From assembly GCF_900177325.1 (NCBI RefSeq), contig NZ_FXBL01000004.1:5151501-5215500 (forward strand): a DNA stretch of 64,000 nt. The letters run 5' to 3'. The stretch is from Mesorhizobium australicum (lineage in GTDB: Bacteria > Pseudomonadota > Alphaproteobacteria > Rhizobiales > Rhizobiaceae). Below, piece after piece: positions 34,423-43,840 of the stretch; the stretch's first letter is position 1; each line of letters starts with the position of its first letter. Under the pieces are notes generated by a model. The model ran no database searches. It worked only from the letters and a program-made list of their open reading frames with translations, and was not told the DNA's origin. Made by a program: the position numbers and the translations under genes.

Positions 34423-36039
34423 TCAGCGTTTGAGCGGAATGAAGATCTCGATATCGATCCCGTCCTCGGGATAGCGTCGCTCGACCGAGCCGCCGAGTTC
34501 GCGCACGATGTTGGCGTCGATCAGCCGCGTGCCGAAGCCCTTGCGTTCGGGCGGCTCCACCTTGCCGCCGCCGCGCTCGCGCCAGAACAGGCGCAATCCG
34601 CCCCTTGTCAGGCTCCACGTCACCGCGACTGTGCCCTTGCCCGTGCCGGCCGCGCCGTATTTAAGCGCATTGGTCGCCAGCTCGTGGAAGGTCAGGCCGA
34701 GCGCCTGCGTGGTCGCCTCGTCGATCTCGACCTGCGGGCCGGTCAGCCGGTCGGCATCCATGCCGTTGCCCAGCACTTGCTCCACCTCGGTGAGCAGCAG
34801 TTCGCGCAGGTCCGCCTTCTGCCAGCGCGAGCGGGTCAGCATGTCCTGCGAGGCCGACATCGCCTGCAGCCGCGCGCTGAACGAGGCGGAGAAATCCTCG
34901 ACCGTCTTCGCGCCCGACGCCGTCTGGCGGGCGATCGCCAGCACGCGGGCGAGCGAGTTCTTGATCCGGTGCTTCATCTCCTGCAGCAGAAGATCCTTCT
35001 CCTGCAACGCCTTCTCGCCCGCCTCGTTGAGCGCGCGCACCGCCTCGTAGGCCTTTTCGCCGGAGCGCACGACATAGGCGAGCGCGGTCGCCAGGGCCAG
35101 GCCGAAGAGGCCGAGCGCGATGGCTGCCATGCGCGAGGCCGGCCAGGCGAAGTTCGAGGTCGGCTCGAAGCGGAGCAGCCAGGTGCGGCCGGCCACCTGC
35201 ACCTGCCGGCTGGTCCCGAACCTGCCCATCGACCGGTCGGGCGGCGTCTGCGAGCGGAAGATCAGCGTCTCGGGCTTCGGCTCGCCGTCATAGACCTCGA
35301 TCGCCAGCGGCAGGAGCGGCGCTCTCGACAGGGCCGCGCCGAAGAGGTCGGCCGCCCGGAACGGCGCATAGACGAAGCCGGCCGTCGCCGCCATGCGCTG
35401 GGCGACGGGGGCATCGTCGGAGGCGCCGAGCACCAGCGGCAGATAGATCAGGAATCCCGGCTGCGACATGGAGCCGGCGTCCCGCACCAGCGGCACCAGG
35501 CCGGTGGCGCGCGGCTCCCCCATCTCCATCGCGCGCATCATCGCGGCGCGGCGGGTCGGCTCGCTCATCATGTCGTAGCCCAACGCGCCCCGATTGCTTT
35601 CGTCGAGCGGTTCGAGAAGGGTGATCGGCGTGCGCTGCGAGCCGCCCTCGGGCGGCCATACCCTGATCTCGCCGCCGTAGTTGCGCGCCAGATCGTCCTC
35701 CGCCGCCTTCTCGCCGCCCTTGCGCAGCAGCCGCGCATAGCCGAGGCCGCGGATGCCGGCATAGCGATCCTTGATGTCGAGAGCGGCGACGAAGGAACGC
35801 AGCGCGTCGCGGCTCACCATGCCGTTGCCGGTCTTGAACAGCGCAAGCGTCGCCCGCAGCATGGAAAGATGCAGCTCCAGCCGCGTCTCGATGCGGTTGA
35901 CGGCGTCGTCGGCCGTGCTCTCGAACTTGATGCGCGCCGCATCGGTCGCCGCGACATAGGCGTAGCCTGCCATGGCGAGGCTTGCAGTCGCGACCGACAC
36001 GAACACGACCACGGGGAATAACCGTTTCACGCGCTCCAC
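34423..36039 (-). CDS. CHASE domain HWE family sensor histidine kinase
   Basis: A 538-residue membrane kinase. The first membrane segment is at residues ~8-30, a periplasmic CHASE-type sensor domain (~40-265, including YAGIRGLGYARLL and LGYDMMSEPTRR) follows, and a second membrane segment is at ~302-324. The cytosolic part has the HWE/HisKA_2 box with His357 in LQEMKHRIKNSLARV and the N-box TFHELATNALKYGAAG. CHASE domains sense small extracellular molecules. It could be a further input to the PhyR pathway, since HWE kinases typically are (inference), but there is no EcfG-type promoter upstream. Confidence 0.88.
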   Translation of the reverse strand: MERVKRLFPVVVFVSVATASLAMAGYAYVAATDAARIKFESTADDAVNRIETRLELHLSMLRATLALFKTGNGMVSRDALRSFVAALDIKDRYAGIRGLGYARLLRKGGEKAAEDDLARNYGGEIRVWPPEGGSQRTPITLLEPLDESNRGALGYDMMSEPTRRAAMMRAMEMGEPRATGLVPLVRDAGSMSQPGFLIYLPLVLGASDDAPVAQRMAATAGFVYAPFRAADLFGAALSRAPLLPLAIEVYDGEPKPETLIFRSQTPPDRSMGRFGTSRQVQVAGRTWLLRFEPTSNFAWPASRMAAIALGLFGLALATALAYVVRSGEKAYEAVRALNEAGEKALQEKDLLLQEMKHRIKNSLARVLAIARQTASGAKTVEDFSASFSARLQAMSASQDMLTRSRWQKADLRELLLTEVEQVLGNGMDADRLTGPQVEIDEATTQALGLTFHELATNALKYGAAGTGKGTVAVTWSLTRGGLRLFWRERGGGKVEPPERKGFGTRLIDANIVRELGGSVERRYPEDGIDIEIFIPLKR

Positions 36040-36138
36040 CAGAATCCCGCAAATCGCGGACGACTCTTATCGGATGAATCACGTAATGCAATCAGTGGTC
36101 CGCCGCCCAGATCGGACCCAACGTTAGCCCAGGCCGGG

Positions 36139-36936
36139 TCAGGCCGCGTGCGCCGGCTCCTGCATTGCCCCCGGTCCAGGAATGGCGCCGGGCGGGCACT
36201 TGCCGAGGATGATCATGCCGAGCACCTCGTCCTTGGTCACGTCCTGCGTGCGCGCCGTGCCGACAACCTGGCCGTTCTTCATCACGCAGACGCGATCCGC
36301 GAGGTCGAACACGTCGTGGATGTCGTGGCTGATCAGGAAGATGCCGATGCCGTCGGCCTTGAGCTGCTTGACCAGCTCGCCGACCTGGGCGGTCTCCTGC
36401 GGGCCGAGCGCCGCCGTCGGCTCGTCCATGATCAGGATGCGGGCGTTGAACAGGATGGCGCGGGCGATCGCGACAGACTGGCGCTGGCCTCCGGAGAGCT
36501 TGATCACCGGTTCCTTGAAGCGCTGGAAGCGCGGATTGAGCCGGCCCATCACCTTGCGCGCCTCGGCCTCCATCGCGACGTCGTCGAGCGTGCCGTATCT
36601 CGTCATCAGCTCGCGGCCGAGGAAGAGATTGGCGGCCGCGTCGACATTGTCGGCGAGCGCCAGCGTCTGGTAGATCGTCTCGATGCCGTATTTCTTGGCG
36701 TCGCGCGGGTTGTTGATCGTCGCTTCCTCGCCGTTGACGAAGATCTGGCCGGCGTCGCGCTTGTAGGCCCCCGACAGGATCTTGATCAGCGTCGACTTGC
36801 CGGCCCCGTTATGGCCGAGCAGCGCCATGACCTCGCCCGGATAGAGGTCGCAGGACGCGTCGTCCACGGCGCGGATGCCGCCGAAGGCGATCGATATATT
36901 GCGCAGGTCGACGAGAGGGGTACGGCTCTCGGCCAT
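36139..36936 (-). CDS. xylG: XylG-type sugar ABC transporter ATP-binding protein (single ABC domain)
   Basis: Cytosolic ATPase of a CUT2 sugar importer, 265 residues. Walker A is GHNGAGKST near residue 41, signature [14 protein letters not shown], Walker [12 protein letters not shown], and the H-loop [11 protein letters not shown]. Classical E. coli XylG has two fused ABC domains (~510 residues); this one has a single domain, as in several rhizobial sugar systems such as the FrcA type, so it would work as a homodimer. It is 10 bases downstream of the permease gene. Substrate assigned by context to xylose or a related sugar. Confidence 0.85.
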   Translation of the reverse strand: MAESRTPLVDLRNISIAFGGIRAVDDASCDLYPGEVMALLGHNGAGKSTLIKILSGAYKRDAGQIFVNGEEATINNPRDAKKYGIETIYQTLALADNVDAAANLFLGRELMTRYGTLDDVAMEAEARKVMGRLNPRFQRFKEPVIKLSGGQRQSVAIARAILFNARILIMDEPTAALGPQETAQVGELVKQLKADGIGIFLISHDIHDVFDLADRVCVMKNGQVVGTARTQDVTKDEVLGMIILGKCPPGAIPGPGAMQEPAHAA

Positions 36937-36946
36937 CGTCGTTCTC

Positions 36947-38260
36947 CTAGATCCGCTTGCGATAGAGGGTGTCGAGCCAGACGGCGAGCACGAGCACCGC
37001 GCCGACGACGATGTTCTGCAGCGGCGTATCGATGCCGAGCAGCACCATGCCCGACTGCAGCGACTGCATCAAAAGCGCGCCGAGCATGGCGCCCGCGATG
37101 GTGCCCGCGCCGCCGGCGAGCGAGGTGCCGCCGATGACGGCCGCGGCGATGGTCAGCAGCTCGTCGAGGGTGCCCTGCGCATTGGTCGCCGCGTTGAGGC
37201 GCGCGGTCGAGATCGCCGACGCGATTGCCACCAGCGCCCCCATCAGCATGAAGATCTTCAGCGTCACCCAGCGGGTGTTGATGCCGGCGAGCTCGGCCGC
37301 CTCCGGATTGCCGCCGATCGCGAAGACGTAGCGGCCGAAGCGGGTGCGGGTGGCAAGGAAGGTCATCGCGATGCCGACGCCGATGGCGATGAGTACCGGA
37401 ATGGCGATGCCATGCGCGATGAAGGCGTCCTCCGGCACCGGCAGTCCCTGCGCCTCGTAATAGCGGCGCACGATGCCGATCGGCCAGGGATAGGAATTGG
37501 CGATCCATACCGCGCCGAGGATCGCACCGCATGTGACGATGCCGAGGAAGACCTCCGCCCAGACGGGCCGCAGCGGGAACTTGAAGCGCTTGCGCTGCGA
37601 ACGGCCGTTGAGGAGCATCAGCACGACCGCAATGCAGGCGACGATGGCGACGACCCAGCTCCAGGTCGCGCCGATCGAGCCGTCCGGCCCGCCGCCCATC
37701 AGGCGGAAGGTCGCGTCCATCGGCGCCACGGTGCGGCCGCTCGTCACCCACCACGCCGCTCCGCGCCAGACGAGCAGGCCGCCGAGCGTCACGATGAAGG
37801 CCGGAACGCCGAGATAGGCGATGATGTAGCCCTGGAACGCCCCGATCGCCGCGCCGACCACGAGGCCGGCAATCAGCGCGATGATCCAGATCGAGGGGTC
37901 GCCGAGCGAGAAGCCGAAGCTGCGCACGAGGACCTCCGCCTGCAGCACGCCCATCACCATGCCGACGAAGCCGAGGATCGAGCCCACGGACAGGTCGATG
38001 TTGCGCGTGACGATGACCAGCACCATGCCCGTCGACATCACGGCGACGGAGGCCGACTGCACTGACAGGTTCCACAGGTTGCGCGGCGTGAGGAACAGGC
38101 CGCCGGAGAGGAAATGCAGGCCGAGCCAGATGACCACCAGCGCCCCGACCATCCCGAGCATGCGGGTGTCGAGCTCCGTGGCCTTGAGGAAGCGCTCCAC
38201 CGCGTTGAGTTCCGCGGCGCGAGCCCGGTCCGGAGCCGCATTCGAGGTAGCGTCGGTCAT
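36947..38260 (-). CDS. xylH: XylH-type sugar ABC transporter permease
   Basis: A 437-residue inner-membrane permease of the CUT2 family with about ten membrane segments. Conserved stretches are [19 protein letters not shown] ([19 protein letters not shown]), [14 protein letters not shown] and [15 protein letters not shown]. It is longer than RbsC-type permeases, and matches the XylH length class. It lies between the binding protein (112-base gap containing a strong hairpin) and the ATPase (10-base gap). Confidence 0.9.
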   Translation of the reverse strand: MTDATSNAAPDRARAAELNAVERFLKATELDTRMLGMVGALVVIWLGLHFLSGGLFLTPRNLWNLSVQSASVAVMSTGMVLVIVTRNIDLSVGSILGFVGMVMGVLQAEVLVRSFGFSLGDPSIWIIALIAGLVVGAAIGAFQGYIIAYLGVPAFIVTLGGLLVWRGAAWWVTSGRTVAPMDATFRLMGGGPDGSIGATWSWVVAIVACIAVVLMLLNGRSQRKRFKFPLRPVWAEVFLGIVTCGAILGAVWIANSYPWPIGIVRRYYEAQGLPVPEDAFIAHGIAIPVLIAIGVGIAMTFLATRTRFGRYVFAIGGNPEAAELAGINTRWVTLKIFMLMGALVAIASAISTARLNAATNAQGTLDELLTIAAAVIGGTSLAGGAGTIAGAMLGALLMQSLQSGMVLLGIDTPLQNIVVGAVLVLAVWLDTLYRKRI

Positions 38261-38316
38261 GACAGTCCTCCCGTGCCGCAGTCTGAAGCTGCTTTTCGGC
38301 GTATCTACCTTAGTGA

Positions 38317-38347
38317 AACGCCGCGGTTTTCGTCAAACCGCGGCGTT
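38317..38347 (-). terminator. Intercistronic hairpin between xylF and xylH
   Basis: AACGCCGCGGTTT / AAACCGCGGCGTT form a perfect 13-base stem with a 5-base loop, 26 bases after the binding-protein stop. No T tract follows on the minus strand. In binding-protein operons such hairpins protect the upstream message and reduce read-through, giving an excess of the periplasmic protein. Confidence 0.7.
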
Positions 38348-38372
38348 CCGATGAGTTGGCTTCGCGCCGCGA

Positions 38373-39413
38373 TCAGTTGCAGGCCGCGACGGAACCCGCC
38401 GCCACGCCCTGGCAGACCACGTCCTTGGTCACCCAGCCGGCGTCGATGACGACGTTCAGGTTGTCCTTGGTGATCGCGATCGGGGTCAGGAAGACCGAGT
38501 TGGTCTCGTTGCCGCCCGGCGTCGTGAACTTCACGACATTCGGGATTTCTTCCATCTTCTTGCCGTCGGCGAGCTGCGAGGCGATCTCGGCCGCGTTCTT
38601 GCCGAGTTCGCGCGCGTCCTTCCACACCGACACGGTCTGCGTGCCGAGCGCGACGCGGTTCAGCGCGGCGTGGTCGCCGTCCTGGCCGGAGACCGGCACG
38701 GAGCCCGCGAGGCCCTGCGCGGCGAGCGCCGCGATTGCGCCGCCGGCCGTGCCGTCATTGGAGGCCACGACCGCGTCAACCTTGTTGTCGTTGGTCGTCA
38801 GGATCTGCTCCATGTTCTTCTGCGCGTTCGCCGGCAGCCAGCCGTCCGTGTAGGCCTCGCCGACATTCTTCACCTTGCCGGAATCGATCGCCTCCTTCAG
38901 CACTTCCATCTGGCCGGAGAACAGGAAATCGGCGTTCGGATCGGCCGACGAGCCCTTGATGAAGGCATAGTTGCCCTCGGGCTTGACCTTGAACACTTCG
39001 CGGGCCTGCAGGCGGCCCACTTCCTTGTTGTCGAAAGTCAGGTAGAAGACGTCCTTGTTCTCGATCAGACGATCATAGCCCACGACCGGAATGCCTTCCG
39101 CCAGAGCCTTCTCGACAGCCGGCCCGATGGCCGACGCATCCTGCGACAGGATGATGAGCGCGTTCGCGCCCTGCGCGATCAGGGCTTCGACGTCGGTGAG
39201 CTGCTTGGCGGCGGACGACTGGGCGTCGGCCGAGATGTATTTGTCGCCGGCGGCCTCGATCGCCGCCTTCATCGCGGCTTCGTCCGTCTTCCAGCGCTCT
39301 TCCTGGAAATTGGACCACGAAACGCCGATGATCTTGTCCTTCGCCTCTGCGACGGCGGCGAGCGACATCGACATGGCGACGCCCGCCAGCATGGCGGTTG
39401 CTAATTTCTTCAT
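38373..39413 (-). CDS. xylF: XylF-type periplasmic sugar-binding protein
   Basis: A 346-residue periplasmic receptor. Signal peptide ~1-23 (ending AVAEA). The mature protein shows the type I sugar-binding fold, with [17 protein letters not shown] near its start (compare the LERWQKD of E. coli XylF), [27 protein letters not shown], and [15 protein letters not shown], all matching XylF positions. An AGGAGG-like site precedes the ATG at 39413. It is the first gene of xylFHG, divergent from the ROK regulator with a palindrome between them. Confidence 0.9.
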   Translation of the reverse strand: MKKLATAMLAGVAMSMSLAAVAEAKDKIIGVSWSNFQEERWKTDEAAMKAAIEAAGDKYISADAQSSAAKQLTDVEALIAQGANALIILSQDASAIGPAVEKALAEGIPVVGYDRLIENKDVFYLTFDNKEVGRLQAREVFKVKPEGNYAFIKGSSADPNADFLFSGQMEVLKEAIDSGKVKNVGEAYTDGWLPANAQKNMEQILTTNDNKVDAVVASNDGTAGGAIAALAAQGLAGSVPVSGQDGDHAALNRVALGTQTVSVWKDARELGKNAAEIASQLADGKKMEEIPNVVKFTTPGGNETNSVFLTPIAITKDNLNVVIDAGWVTKDVVCQGVAAGSVAACN

Positions 39414-39476
39414 GAAGTCCTCCCTGGGCGCCTCGCGGGCGCGTGACGTTGGCAATGCGCCAAGTTGCGAAGCTCT

Positions 39477-39497
39477 TTTTTTCGAGCCTCGAAAAAA
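39477..39497. promoter_or_regulatory. Palindromic candidate operator of the ROK regulator
   Basis: TTTTTTCGA and TCGAAAAAA are perfect 9-base inverted arms around a GCC centre. The palindrome lies 64 bases upstream of xylF and 97 bases upstream of the ROK gene. Its T-rich/CGA/A-rich form resembles the NagC/Mlc operators bound by ROK proteins. It likely represses xylFHG, and perhaps the regulator itself, in the absence of sugar. Confidence 0.65.
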
Positions 39498-39593
39498 TTA
39501 ATGACTCATGCCCCCCGCTCTGTCAATATCCCTTCGCGCGCCGAGAGGAGGTCGCCCGACGAGGTGGACACGGCGCAGGGGAGGATGGCGAAC

Positions 39594-40832
39594 ATGACGG
39601 TAGGCATCCGTCACGACGACCTGCGCCGCCGTAACCGCGCGATGGTGATCGCGGCGGTGCGCCGGGCCGGCCAGCCGTCGCGCACCGAGATCGCCGCGAC
39701 GACGGCGCTCAGCCCTTCGACCATCTCGGCTATCACCGCCGACCTGATCGCCGAGGGCATCCTCGTCGAGAGCCGCTCGGGCGACACGACCGCCGCGCGG
39801 CGCGGGCGGCCGCAGGTGGCGGTGCGGCTCAGCCCGGCGGCGGCGACCATTGTCACCATGGTCCTGTCGATGAACCAGCTGTCTGCGGCGCTGATCGACT
39901 ATGCGGGGGAGACGGTGGCCGAGGAGCGGCGCAAGCTGCCGACCCTCGACCTGTCGCGCGAGGCCCTCGTCCACGAAGTGGTCGGCATCCTGCGCGATCT
40001 CGTCGGCCGGATGCCGCAAGGGCGGCGGCCGATCCTGCGCATCGTGTTCGCCATCCAGGGCATCACCGATTCCGGTGAGCGCAAGCTGTTGTGGTCGCCG
40101 ATCACGCCCCATGCCGACATCGATTTCGCCTCCATCCTGGAAGAGGAATTCGGCATCCCGGTCACGGTCGAGAACGACTGCAACATGATCGCGGTCGGCC
40201 TGCGCTGGCGTAATCCGGAGCGCTACGCCCGCGACTTCATCGCCGTGCTTCTGTCGCACGGCATCGGCATGGGCATGGTTCTGCGCGGCGAGCTGTTCAC
40301 CGGCACGCAGTCGTCCGGCGGCGAGTTCGGCCACATGATCCACCGCCCGGATGGAGCGCTGTGCCGCTGCGGGCGGCGCGGCTGCATCGAGGCCTATGCG
40401 GGCAACTACGCCATCTGGCGCAACGCCAGGGGCCTGCCGGAGACGGAGGCGGTCGCGCGCGACGTGACCGATGACGACATCCGCGCGCTGGCCGAGGTCG
40501 CGCGCAGGCAGCCTGGCCCCGAGCGCGAGGCGTTCCGCACTGCCGGCGAGGCGATCGGCTTCGGCCTCGGCAGCCTGTTCGCGCTGATCGATCCGGCGCC
40601 GGTGGCGATCGTCGGCCACGGCGCCAACGCCTTCGACCTGATGGAGAAGCCGATGCTGGACGCCATCGCGCGCACCGCCGGCGGCGTGCATTCGGGCGCG
40701 ATCTCCTTCGACACCGAGCCGGACGAGATGCCGCTGATCCGCGAGGGATGCGCCATGCGGGCGCTGACCTTCATCGACCAGGAAGTCTTCTCCCCCGCGC
40801 AGGCGCCCGCCCCGGGCCGGAACGTCGCCTGA
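39594..40832 (+). CDS. ROK family transcriptional regulator (XylR/NagC type)
   Basis: A 412-residue repressor. The N-terminus is a winged helix (GQPSRTEIAATTALSPSTIS) and the rest a ROK sugar-kinase-like domain, including ATP-type loop remnants and the zinc-binding motif CRCGRRGCIEAYAG. ROK repressors release their operator when a sugar binds. It is divergent from xylFHG, the typical place for a local regulator. Two ATGs, at 39585 and 39594, are possible; the second has GGGGAGG at a proper 9-base distance. Its stop abuts the stop of the convergent ASPIC gene. Confidence 0.86.
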   Translation: MTVGIRHDDLRRRNRAMVIAAVRRAGQPSRTEIAATTALSPSTISAITADLIAEGILVESRSGDTTAARRGRPQVAVRLSPAAATIVTMVLSMNQLSAALIDYAGETVAEERRKLPTLDLSREALVHEVVGILRDLVGRMPQGRRPILRIVFAIQGITDSGERKLLWSPITPHADIDFASILEEEFGIPVTVENDCNMIAVGLRWRNPERYARDFIAVLLSHGIGMGMVLRGELFTGTQSSGGEFGHMIHRPDGALCRCGRRGCIEAYAGNYAIWRNARGLPETEAVARDVTDDDIRALAEVARRQPGPEREAFRTAGEAIGFGLGSLFALIDPAPVAIVGHGANAFDLMEKPMLDAIARTAGGVHSGAISFDTEPDEMPLIREGCAMRALTFIDQEVFSPAQAPAPGRNVA

Positions 40833-42428
40833 TCAGCCGGCGGGACGCCACCTGCGCGGCGGCTGCCCGCGGATGATATCGTAGAAGCCGTTCGCCTCCA
40901 CCGCCTGCCATTCGCCCTCGCTCCCGTCCGGCCACAGCACGCGCACCTCGGCCTTCGTCTCGTCGCCGAGGCCGAAATGGATCCAGCCGAGCTGCCCGCC
41001 GGCGTGCCCGCCGCCGACGGTGATCTCGCGGCGAAGCGTGCGCGCGCCGCAACGCACCTCCACCCAGGCGCCGATCGCGTCGACATTGGGCGGCGGCTGG
41101 CCGAGCGCAAACGCCGCCCAGTTGCCCGCGACGCCGCCATTGCGCCACAGCCGCGCCTTGCCGTTGCGGTTGACGACGACGAGATCGACCTGGCCGTCGA
41201 GATTGAAATCGGCAAGCGCTGCTCCCCTGCCCGTATCGAAGCTCGCGATGCCCGCCGCCTCGCCCGCCTCCTCGAAGGTGCCGTCGGGCTTCTGAAGGAG
41301 AAGATTGTCGGGGTCCTTCATCGCGAAGTCGGGCATCTCCGAGACGTTCCCCTTGGCGACGAAGAGATCGGCGAAGCCGTCATTGTTCACGTCCTCGAAC
41401 TGGGCGTGCCATGCGGTCGACGGCTTCACCTCGCCGCCCGTATAGGGCCGGTGCGCCGTGACGCCCTTCGCGAGGGCGATGTCGGCGAAGCTCGCCTTGG
41501 GTGCACCGCCGTCCGGCCTGGGGGCGAGCGTCTGGAGCTTGTTGTCCGCCATCGAGGTGAGGAAATATTCGGGGTATCCGTCGCCGTCGAGGTCGGTGCT
41601 GGCGATGCCCATGCCCCAGATCTTGAGCGGCTTCCAGCCGTCGGCCGGACCATAGAGGGCGGGCGGCTGGCCGGGATCGATCCGCCACATCTGCTCCTGC
41701 CCGCCCTTGTAATATTCACGGTCGTCGGAAACACGCAGCGACGGCGTGCCCGACCGGTTCCAGTCGGTGAACAGCATGGACAGGGCGCAGTAGCTGGGCT
41801 TGAGCGGCAGGGGCGAAGCGAACCGGCGCTCCTCGCCTGCCGGGCGGTGCAGCCAGTTGTCGGTGCAGGAGCCCCACGGAAACGCATCCTGCGTCCGGTC
41901 GATATAGTTGCCGACGGCGATGGTGGGGAACCCCGCGCCTTTCTCCCATGTCGCGGCAAGAGCCGTCGACCAGGCGTCGCCGCCGTCGAAGCCCAGGGCC
42001 TCGTTGGCGCGCTCGAAGCGGCAGGCTCCCAGCCCCCTCATCACAACGTTCTCGCCGACCCGCAGCAGGACGAGGTCCGTAGTGCCGTCGCCGTCGATAT
42101 CGAGCGGATAGGCGCCCGACACCATGTCGAGTTCCAGGCCGCTCTCCTGCGCGGCGAAAGAGAGCGGGCCGCCGACCGCGCCCGTGTTGCGGTAGAACGT
42201 CGCCGGCGCGGTTCCGCCCGCGAGCAGCATGTCAGGCATTCGGTCGCCGTTGCAGTCGAATACGGCCGCGCCGCCGCCGACCATGAACTCCCATTCGCCG
42301 GTGAAGACGTGGTCGATCCCGGCCGAAGCCGTCTCGTCGGCGAATGTCGGCACGGCGCTTTCGAACGCCATCGCCGCGGGAGAGCCGACGGCGAGGAGCG
42401 TGGCCAGAAGGACGGGGATCAGGCGCAT
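40833..42428 (-). CDS. Secreted FG-GAP/ASPIC-UnbV repeat protein (CRTAC1-like)
   Basis: A 531-residue exported protein with signal peptide ~1-22 (ending AMA). The mature protein has calcium-binding-like FG-GAP/VCBS repeats: DIDGDGTTDLVLL, DLDGDGYPEYFLT, DVNNDGFADLFVA and DFNLDGQVDLVVV, spaced as blades of a beta propeller. The C-terminal ASPIC/UnbV domain contains GWIHFGLGDETKAEVRVLWPDG. Such proteins are extracellular; function is unclear. It is 4 bases downstream of the haloperoxidase-like gene, so they are co-expressed. The name derives from human CRTAC1; no functional inference follows from that. Confidence 0.86.
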   Translation of the reverse strand: MRLIPVLLATLLAVGSPAAMAFESAVPTFADETASAGIDHVFTGEWEFMVGGGAAVFDCNGDRMPDMLLAGGTAPATFYRNTGAVGGPLSFAAQESGLELDMVSGAYPLDIDGDGTTDLVLLRVGENVVMRGLGACRFERANEALGFDGGDAWSTALAATWEKGAGFPTIAVGNYIDRTQDAFPWGSCTDNWLHRPAGEERRFASPLPLKPSYCALSMLFTDWNRSGTPSLRVSDDREYYKGGQEQMWRIDPGQPPALYGPADGWKPLKIWGMGIASTDLDGDGYPEYFLTSMADNKLQTLAPRPDGGAPKASFADIALAKGVTAHRPYTGGEVKPSTAWHAQFEDVNNDGFADLFVAKGNVSEMPDFAMKDPDNLLLQKPDGTFEEAGEAAGIASFDTGRGAALADFNLDGQVDLVVVNRNGKARLWRNGGVAGNWAAFALGQPPPNVDAIGAWVEVRCGARTLRREITVGGGHAGGQLGWIHFGLGDETKAEVRVLWPDGSEGEWQAVEANGFYDIIRGQPPRRWRPAG

Positions 42429-42432
42429 GGCG

Positions 42433-43755
42433 TCAGTTCCTCGTCCTGAGCGCGTTGGCATAGGCGCCGATACAGCGCCCCTGGTCGAGCCCGCGCTCGA
42501 TCGCCGAGCGGAAGTGGATCCCGCCATAGAGCCGCGAAATGCCGGCCTCTTCCGCCGCCGCCCAGAAGCTCGCGAAACGGCGCGCGGGAAGCCCGTCGTC
42601 GGAATGCGTGCCGTCCTCGAAGGCATAGGCCGGCCCGAACATATCGGTCAGCACCGTCGCGGCCGCCCCGGATTGCGTCGAATGTCCGCTCGGATATTCG
42701 GGAAAGGGCGGCGTATTGAGGATCGCCTCCCACTTCGGGTCGATGCGGCGGCGGATATAGGTGAGCGGACGGACGAGGTCGTAGCGGTATTTCGCATCCC
42801 AGCAGCCGATGAAGGCGTCGGCCAGCGTGACGCCCAGCCGCACCAGCGTCTCGGCGCTGGTGACGAGATCGGCATCCTCCTTCTCCAGGATGCCGATTGC
42901 GATGGAAATCCAGTGGCCGGGCGGCGTGGGCGACAGCATCGGATCGTCGGACCAGAAACGCGCGATCGCCCGCTGCTCGTCGGTGAGGCCGTTGACCGCG
43001 TCCCGCACCTCGATGGCCTCGATGTAGAACTGCGAGTCGGGCGCCTCGCTGTAGGCCGGAGGCGGCGGCAGCCCGCACGATGCGCCGTCGGGCATGGCGA
43101 AGGTGCGCGTCCTGCCCCAGTCGGGCAGGAGCGGAAACTGCTGCTGCTGGACGAGACTGGTCGGCACCCAGTGCGCCGGCCCCTCGGTCAGCGTGTAGTC
43201 CAGCGGAAAGCCCATGTTCTCGATCGCCGCGCCGCCGTCGGTCGCCGCCCAGGCGAGGATGTGCCGCGCAACCGCCCGGCCATACTCCTCGCTGCGGCGC
43301 ACCACATCCTCCGGCACGCCGCGCGCGGCGTCGGCCGCGGCTCTCTTCTCCATCGCAGCCATGGCGCGCTGGCCCGTCGGGCCAGTGTTCTCGAACAGCG
43401 CCGCGGCGGCATGCGCCATCGCCGCCTGCACGACGACGGCGCCGTCATAGGACTGCCCCGCCTCGCGGGACGGAACGGGCGTCAGCTCGTTCAGCTGGCC
43501 GGCAAGCGAATGCAGACCGTCCGATCCGGTCGCGAGCGCCTCGAAGGCGGTCACGCCGAGATAGGCGAAGGCACGGCTTGCGACAGGCGGCGAATAGGTC
43601 GCCGTATGGCGGACGAGCTCCAGCACGAGCCGATGCCAGACGAGCAGCGCGTGGCGCGAGCGCGCCGGCTCGGACGCGGGCTGCTGCGCGGTGGCAACGG
43701 TCGCTCCGCAGATCAGAACCGCCACAACGACCCACAATGTCCGCACGATGCGCAT
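42433..43755 (-). CDS. Vanadium-dependent haloperoxidase/PAP2 superfamily protein, exported
   Basis: A 440-residue protein with signal peptide ~1-24 (ending ATAQ). All three parts of the phosphatase/vanadate-binding signature are intact: KYRYDLVRP (K-x6-RP), YPSGHST (PSGH) and SRLYGGIHF (SR-x5-H). This is the family of vanadium haloperoxidases and acid phosphatases; sequence does not say whether it binds vanadate and oxidises halide or acts as a phosphatase. The start at 43755 follows GGGGAGGG. It is the first gene of a two-gene operon with the ASPIC/UnbV protein, and lies 85 bases downstream of phoB on the same strand without an obvious terminator. Confidence 0.87.
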   Translation of the reverse strand: MRIVRTLWVVVAVLICGATVATAQQPASEPARSRHALLVWHRLVLELVRHTATYSPPVASRAFAYLGVTAFEALATGSDGLHSLAGQLNELTPVPSREAGQSYDGAVVVQAAMAHAAAALFENTGPTGQRAMAAMEKRAAADAARGVPEDVVRRSEEYGRAVARHILAWAATDGGAAIENMGFPLDYTLTEGPAHWVPTSLVQQQQFPLLPDWGRTRTFAMPDGASCGLPPPPAYSEAPDSQFYIEAIEVRDAVNGLTDEQRAIARFWSDDPMLSPTPPGHWISIAIGILEKEDADLVTSAETLVRLGVTLADAFIGCWDAKYRYDLVRPLTYIRRRIDPKWEAILNTPPFPEYPSGHSTQSGAAATVLTDMFGPAYAFEDGTHSDDGLPARRFASFWAAAEEAGISRLYGGIHFRSAIERGLDQGRCIGAYANALRTRN

Positions 43756-43840
43756 GCGCAGCCCTCCCCGGCCTCCGTCAGGCGAGAGAAGCACGCGGAC
43801 GCCCGTCGCGGCAAGCAGCCGGAACGATCGGCGGCTCCGC

